Assembly (NCBI GenBank): GCA_041890515.1
Contig: JASDWX010000007.1
Coordinates: 1-8,221 of the forward strand
From: Colwellia_A sp041890515
Lineage (GTDB): Bacteria > Pseudomonadota > Gammaproteobacteria > Enterobacterales > Alteromonadaceae
Direction of reading: 5' to 3'
DNA: 8,221 bases
Made by a program: the position numbers and the translations under genes. Each line of letters begins with the position of its first letter. Within the stretch, counting starts at the first letter, position 1. Positions 5,546 through 8,221 of this stretch are shown piece by piece. Under the pieces are notes generated by a model. That model had not been told where the DNA came from, ran no database searches, and saw only the letters and a list, made by a program, of their open reading frames with translations.

Positions 5546-8107
5546 TTATTCAAAGTTATAACTAAGTTGAAGACCATATGAAATAGGATCAGACAAGGTA
5601 GAAGCTTGCATACGCGTTACTGTTGAAGGTGAGCTATTATAAATAGCGTCACGTTCATCACCTGCATTTTTAACAAATGCAGCAATAACAAATGTTTCTT
5701 CTGGTGATGTCCAGCTAACACGAGCATCGATATTGTCGTAACTATCAACCTTATCCCACTTATCAAGGTTAAAGGCACGAGAGTATTGCTCGCCTACATA
5801 CGAATAACCTGCAGTAATGGTTATCAATCCCATATCTTCTAGTTCAACATATTGTGTAGCTGTTAGGCTGAATTTAGTTTCAGGTGCCATGTTAAGTTGG
5901 TTACCTGATAAATCTTGTATTGCACATGCCTCTTCAGTACCGTAAAAAGCACAAGAAGTAGAATCAACAACGTTGTAATCATCGTACTCAGATTTATTAT
6001 ACGAATAAGTAATATTCACAAATAAATCATCAGTTACGGCTGTTTGCATATCTAACTCAAGGCCGGTAATTGAAGCGGCTGCCGCATTATCAAAAGATGG
6101 GGTCCCAACACCACCTTCAACAACCGTTGTTGTAACTTGTAAATCGGTATAATCGTAATAGTAAGCCGCTAAACTTAAATTAACTTGGTTATCAAACATT
6201 GAACGTTTGTATCCAATCTCATAAGCCGTTAATTCTTCTGGGTCAACAACATCAACGTCGCCAGCAGATGCAGCGCCTAAGTTAAAACCACCAGAGCGGT
6301 AACCTGTTGCCACGTATGCGTATAAGAATGTATCTGAGTCAATTGTCCAATCACCTTGTACACGCCAAGTAACTTTGCTCCAGCTGTCTTCTACTTTGTG
6401 ATCCGTATCAGGTACAGATAAGTAAGCAAATACGTTGTCAGTTCCAACTTTTTCATCTTTTGAATAACGTAAGCCTGTGGTTAGTTTAAAGTTGTCTGTT
6501 ACGTTATATTCAAGTTGACCGTATGCAGCCGTTGCCGTTGTTTCTAGCTCATTTTGACCTCGGTACAAGTAGCCGCCAGAACCATCTTCCGTTGCTTCAT
6601 AAGAATAAAAACCTAGCGAACCAAATGATGCCCAAGCATATGTTTCATATAAACTTAATGGCCCTAAACTTGGCGCACCAATTAATGCACTTGACGTTAC
6701 AGCACCACCATAATATGTCGATATAGCATCTCCATTCATTAAACCAAAACCACGTTCAACAAAATCGTTGTATGAGCTTTCTTCACTGTTGTAATAATAC
6801 AAACCTGCAATGAAGTTAATATTGCCATCATAATTCGACATTAATTGTAATTCATGAGATTGCGCTTCAGACGCTTGATTAAAGCTTGTTGTCATATCTG
6901 AGGCTAGGGTTATCGGTGCACCTGTCGCAGGGTTCGGTAAATAAACACCTCCACTAAGTTCAGCAAGCATCATTGAAAGATCAATTGCACCATTAACTTT
7001 ATTTGTTACATCACCATCTCTTAGATAGTCATATTCAAAACTAGCATCACCGAAGCTATATTTAAGCTCTAAATCACCAAATGAAACGGTATTAACAAAA
7101 ATAAGACGTTCCGATGAAGAGTCTAAATAACCAGGAGTATCAACATTAACCTTACTCGAATCTGATGCAGCTGGGTTATCTGATGTATGACCCATTAATT
7201 GATTTAACGCATTAGAACCAGGGTACATACCCCCAAAGTTAAAACCTGAAGCGGAAAATCCTTGGTTAACGTATGCTGTTCTATTTAATTCACCGGCACC
7301 TTCGTCATAACTATTGGTTAAATAACCCGGTGATGAAGATTCTTCAGATTCTGATTTAACATAACGAAGTGAACTTGACCAATTCTCAGTCCAGTTACCT
7401 TTCAATGTACCTGAATAATAGAAGGTATCTTCATCATCAAAATCGTTGACTCCTTCTGCAATATTTTCTTGTAAACCATCACGTTCTTTTTGAGAAAATG
7501 TAGCAATTGCAGAAAGTTTATCCGTTAAAGCGCCTGTTACTTGACCTTGGTAAAGTAAATACCCATCGTTTCCGGCTTCTACATTTACATAACCACCAAA
7601 ATCTTCTTCTGGTGCCTTACTAATAAGATTAATTGCACCACCAACTGCATTGCGGCCATATAGTGTACCTTGTGGGCCACGTAAAACTTCTACACGCTCA
7701 ATATCACAGAAATTACACCAACCAAAAATGTCATTCTCAGTACTATAAACACCGTCTGTATATAGACCAACACCAGGATCTGAGCCCAAAGCAAGGTTTG
7801 GACGACCAACACCACGGATAGACACTCGACTACCCGCAATAATTAAAGAAGGAGAATATTGAACAAGATCTTGTGCGCCATCAATAGCGAGATCTTCCAT
7901 TGTACCTTCATTAAAGGCATTAACCGCCTGCCCTGTTTGCATAATGTTCGTTATGCGTTTGGTTGACGTCACTTCAATAATTTCAATACCAACGGCTGTA
8001 GACTTGGTTTCTTCTGCCAAAACATTAGACCCAACGCCCATAGCCATAAAAGCACATGCTAACTGCGTTAGTTTAAAAGACTGTTGTGAACATGTTGTAA
8101 TACTCAT
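5546..8107 (-). CDS. TonB-dependent outer-membrane receptor
   Basis: This 853-residue outer-membrane protein takes up a ligand using energy from TonB-ExbB-ExbD. A signal peptide (basic Lys12, hydrophobic about 13-30, cut after VLA at 31) is followed by a probable TonB box (IEIIEVTST, 41-49). The plug domain spans about 52-165, with SIRGVG at 96-101, DGVY at 118-121 and the hallmark RGPQGTLYGRNAVGG at 143-157. The rest is alternating aromatic beta-strands of a 22-stranded barrel, ending in LSYNFE; the last residue is Glu rather than the usual Phe. A Cys-Asn-Phe-Cys motif (131-134) in the plug and Cys719/Cys728 in a late loop are possible disulphides. AGGGG seven bases before the ATG supports the start. 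The gene ends at its own terminator. No siderophore or vitamin signature is recognisable, so the ligand is unknown; the neighbouring enzymes suggest a hydrophobic organic compound. Confidence 0.94.
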   Translation of the reverse strand: MSITTCSQQSFKLTQLACAFMAMGVGSNVLAEETKSTAVGIEIIEVTSTKRITNIMQTGQAVNAFNEGTMEDLAIDGAQDLVQYSPSLIIAGSRVSIRGVGRPNLALGSDPGVGLYTDGVYSTENDIFGWCNFCDIERVEVLRGPQGTLYGRNAVGGAINLISKAPEEDFGGYVNVEAGNDGYLLYQGQVTGALTDKLSAIATFSQKERDGLQENIAEGVNDFDDEDTFYYSGTLKGNWTENWSSSLRYVKSESEESSSPGYLTNSYDEGAGELNRTAYVNQGFSASGFNFGGMYPGSNALNQLMGHTSDNPAASDSSKVNVDTPGYLDSSSERLIFVNTVSFGDLELKYSFGDASFEYDYLRDGDVTNKVNGAIDLSMMLAELSGGVYLPNPATGAPITLASDMTTSFNQASEAQSHELQLMSNYDGNINFIAGLYYYNSEESSYNDFVERGFGLMNGDAISTYYGGAVTSSALIGAPSLGPLSLYETYAWASFGSLGFYSYEATEDGSGGYLYRGQNELETTATAAYGQLEYNVTDNFKLTTGLRYSKDEKVGTDNVFAYLSVPDTDHKVEDSWSKVTWRVQGDWTIDSDTFLYAYVATGYRSGGFNLGAASAGDVDVVDPEELTAYEIGYKRSMFDNQVNLSLAAYYYDYTDLQVTTTVVEGGVGTPSFDNAAAASITGLELDMQTAVTDDLFVNITYSYNKSEYDDYNVVDSTSCAFYGTEEACAIQDLSGNQLNMAPETKFSLTATQYVELEDMGLITITAGYSYVGEQYSRAFNLDKWDKVDSYDNIDARVSWTSPEETFVIAAFVKNAGDERDAIYNSSPSTVTRMQASTLSDPISYGLQLSYNFE

Positions 8108-8114
8108 ATTTATT

Positions 8115-8119
8115 CCCCT
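8115..8119 (-). promoter_or_regulatory. Strong ribosome binding site of the TonB receptor gene
   Basis: AGGGG on the minus strand is seven bases before the ATG at 8105-8107. It is one of the few G-rich stretches in this AT-rich leader and fixes the start. Confidence 0.65.
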
Positions 8120-8121
8120 GA

Positions 8122-8155
8122 TTATATTTATATTTATATTTATATTTATATTTAT
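8122..8155. repeat. Hexanucleotide tandem repeat in the receptor leader/promoter
   Basis: The unit TTATAT is repeated without a mismatch over 34 bases, about 5.7 copies. It ends only three bases upstream of the receptor's AGGGG ribosome binding site. On the minus strand the units read as overlapping TATAAA, and the last one makes a perfect TATAAT (8121-8126). The tract is outside the coding region, so a change of copy number would alter promoter spacing or leader length without a frameshift. No confident -35 element is visible in the remaining upstream sequence, 8156-8221. Confidence 0.85.
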
Positions 8156-8221
8156 TTTGTAATATTGTTGGTTGTATTTAGGTATTAACTAATGAATAAG
8201 CCAGATAGGACTAATTCCCTC

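Noticed and set aside
6523..6726. Plus-strand open frames inside the receptor gene, including those near 7633-7821 and 7944-8162
   Set aside because: Their His/Leu/Gln-rich or Ile/Phe-repeat products are reading-frame shadows of the receptor coding sequence and of the upstream tandem repeat.

Overview
The window is AT-rich. Its compact minus-strand genes, large TonB-dependent receptor and codon usage suggest a marine gammaproteobacterium of the Colwellia/Thalassotalea kind. That placement is an impression from sequence style, not a search result. All six supported genes lie on the minus strand, so the reading order runs from right to left. There is no RNA gene, CRISPR array, insertion sequence or integrase.

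In reading order the layout is: (1) an outer-membrane TonB-dependent receptor (5546-8107), preceded by a hexanucleotide tandem repeat and followed by a clear intrinsic terminator; (2) a Crp/Fnr-type regulator (4787-5485); (3) a 154-bp regulatory gap; (4) a likely operon of a class B flavin (Baeyer-Villiger type, EthA-like) monooxygenase (3136-4632), a cytoplasmic alpha/beta hydrolase (2158-3072) and a short-chain dehydrogenase/reductase (1314-2165), the last two overlapping by 8 bases; (5) a second alpha/beta hydrolase with a signal peptide (254-1225); (6) a 253-bp non-coding left end with a 12-bp inverted repeat.

The enzymes fit a logical route. The dehydrogenase would oxidise an alcohol to a ketone, the monooxygenase would insert oxygen to give an ester or lactone, and the hydrolase would open it. 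The exported hydrolase would act on an esterified substrate in the periplasm, and the TonB receptor could import the substrate. The order monooxygenase-hydrolase-dehydrogenase resembles the start of the mycobacterial mymA operon (mymA-lipR-sadH). The actual substrate cannot be read from the sequence.

The most interesting signal is a pair of nearly identical 16-bp palindromes, TGTCAC-N3-GGTGACT. One lies upstream of the monooxygenase operon and the other upstream of the exported hydrolase. Their geometry (TGTCA-N6-TGACW) is that of a Crp/Fnr operator with an altered half-site. The local regulator carries substitutions at the recognition-helix positions expected to read the altered base. This suggests a self-contained regulon controlled by the local Crp/Fnr protein. 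Two start codons were moved downstream of the longest possible reading frame, for the exported hydrolase and the regulator.
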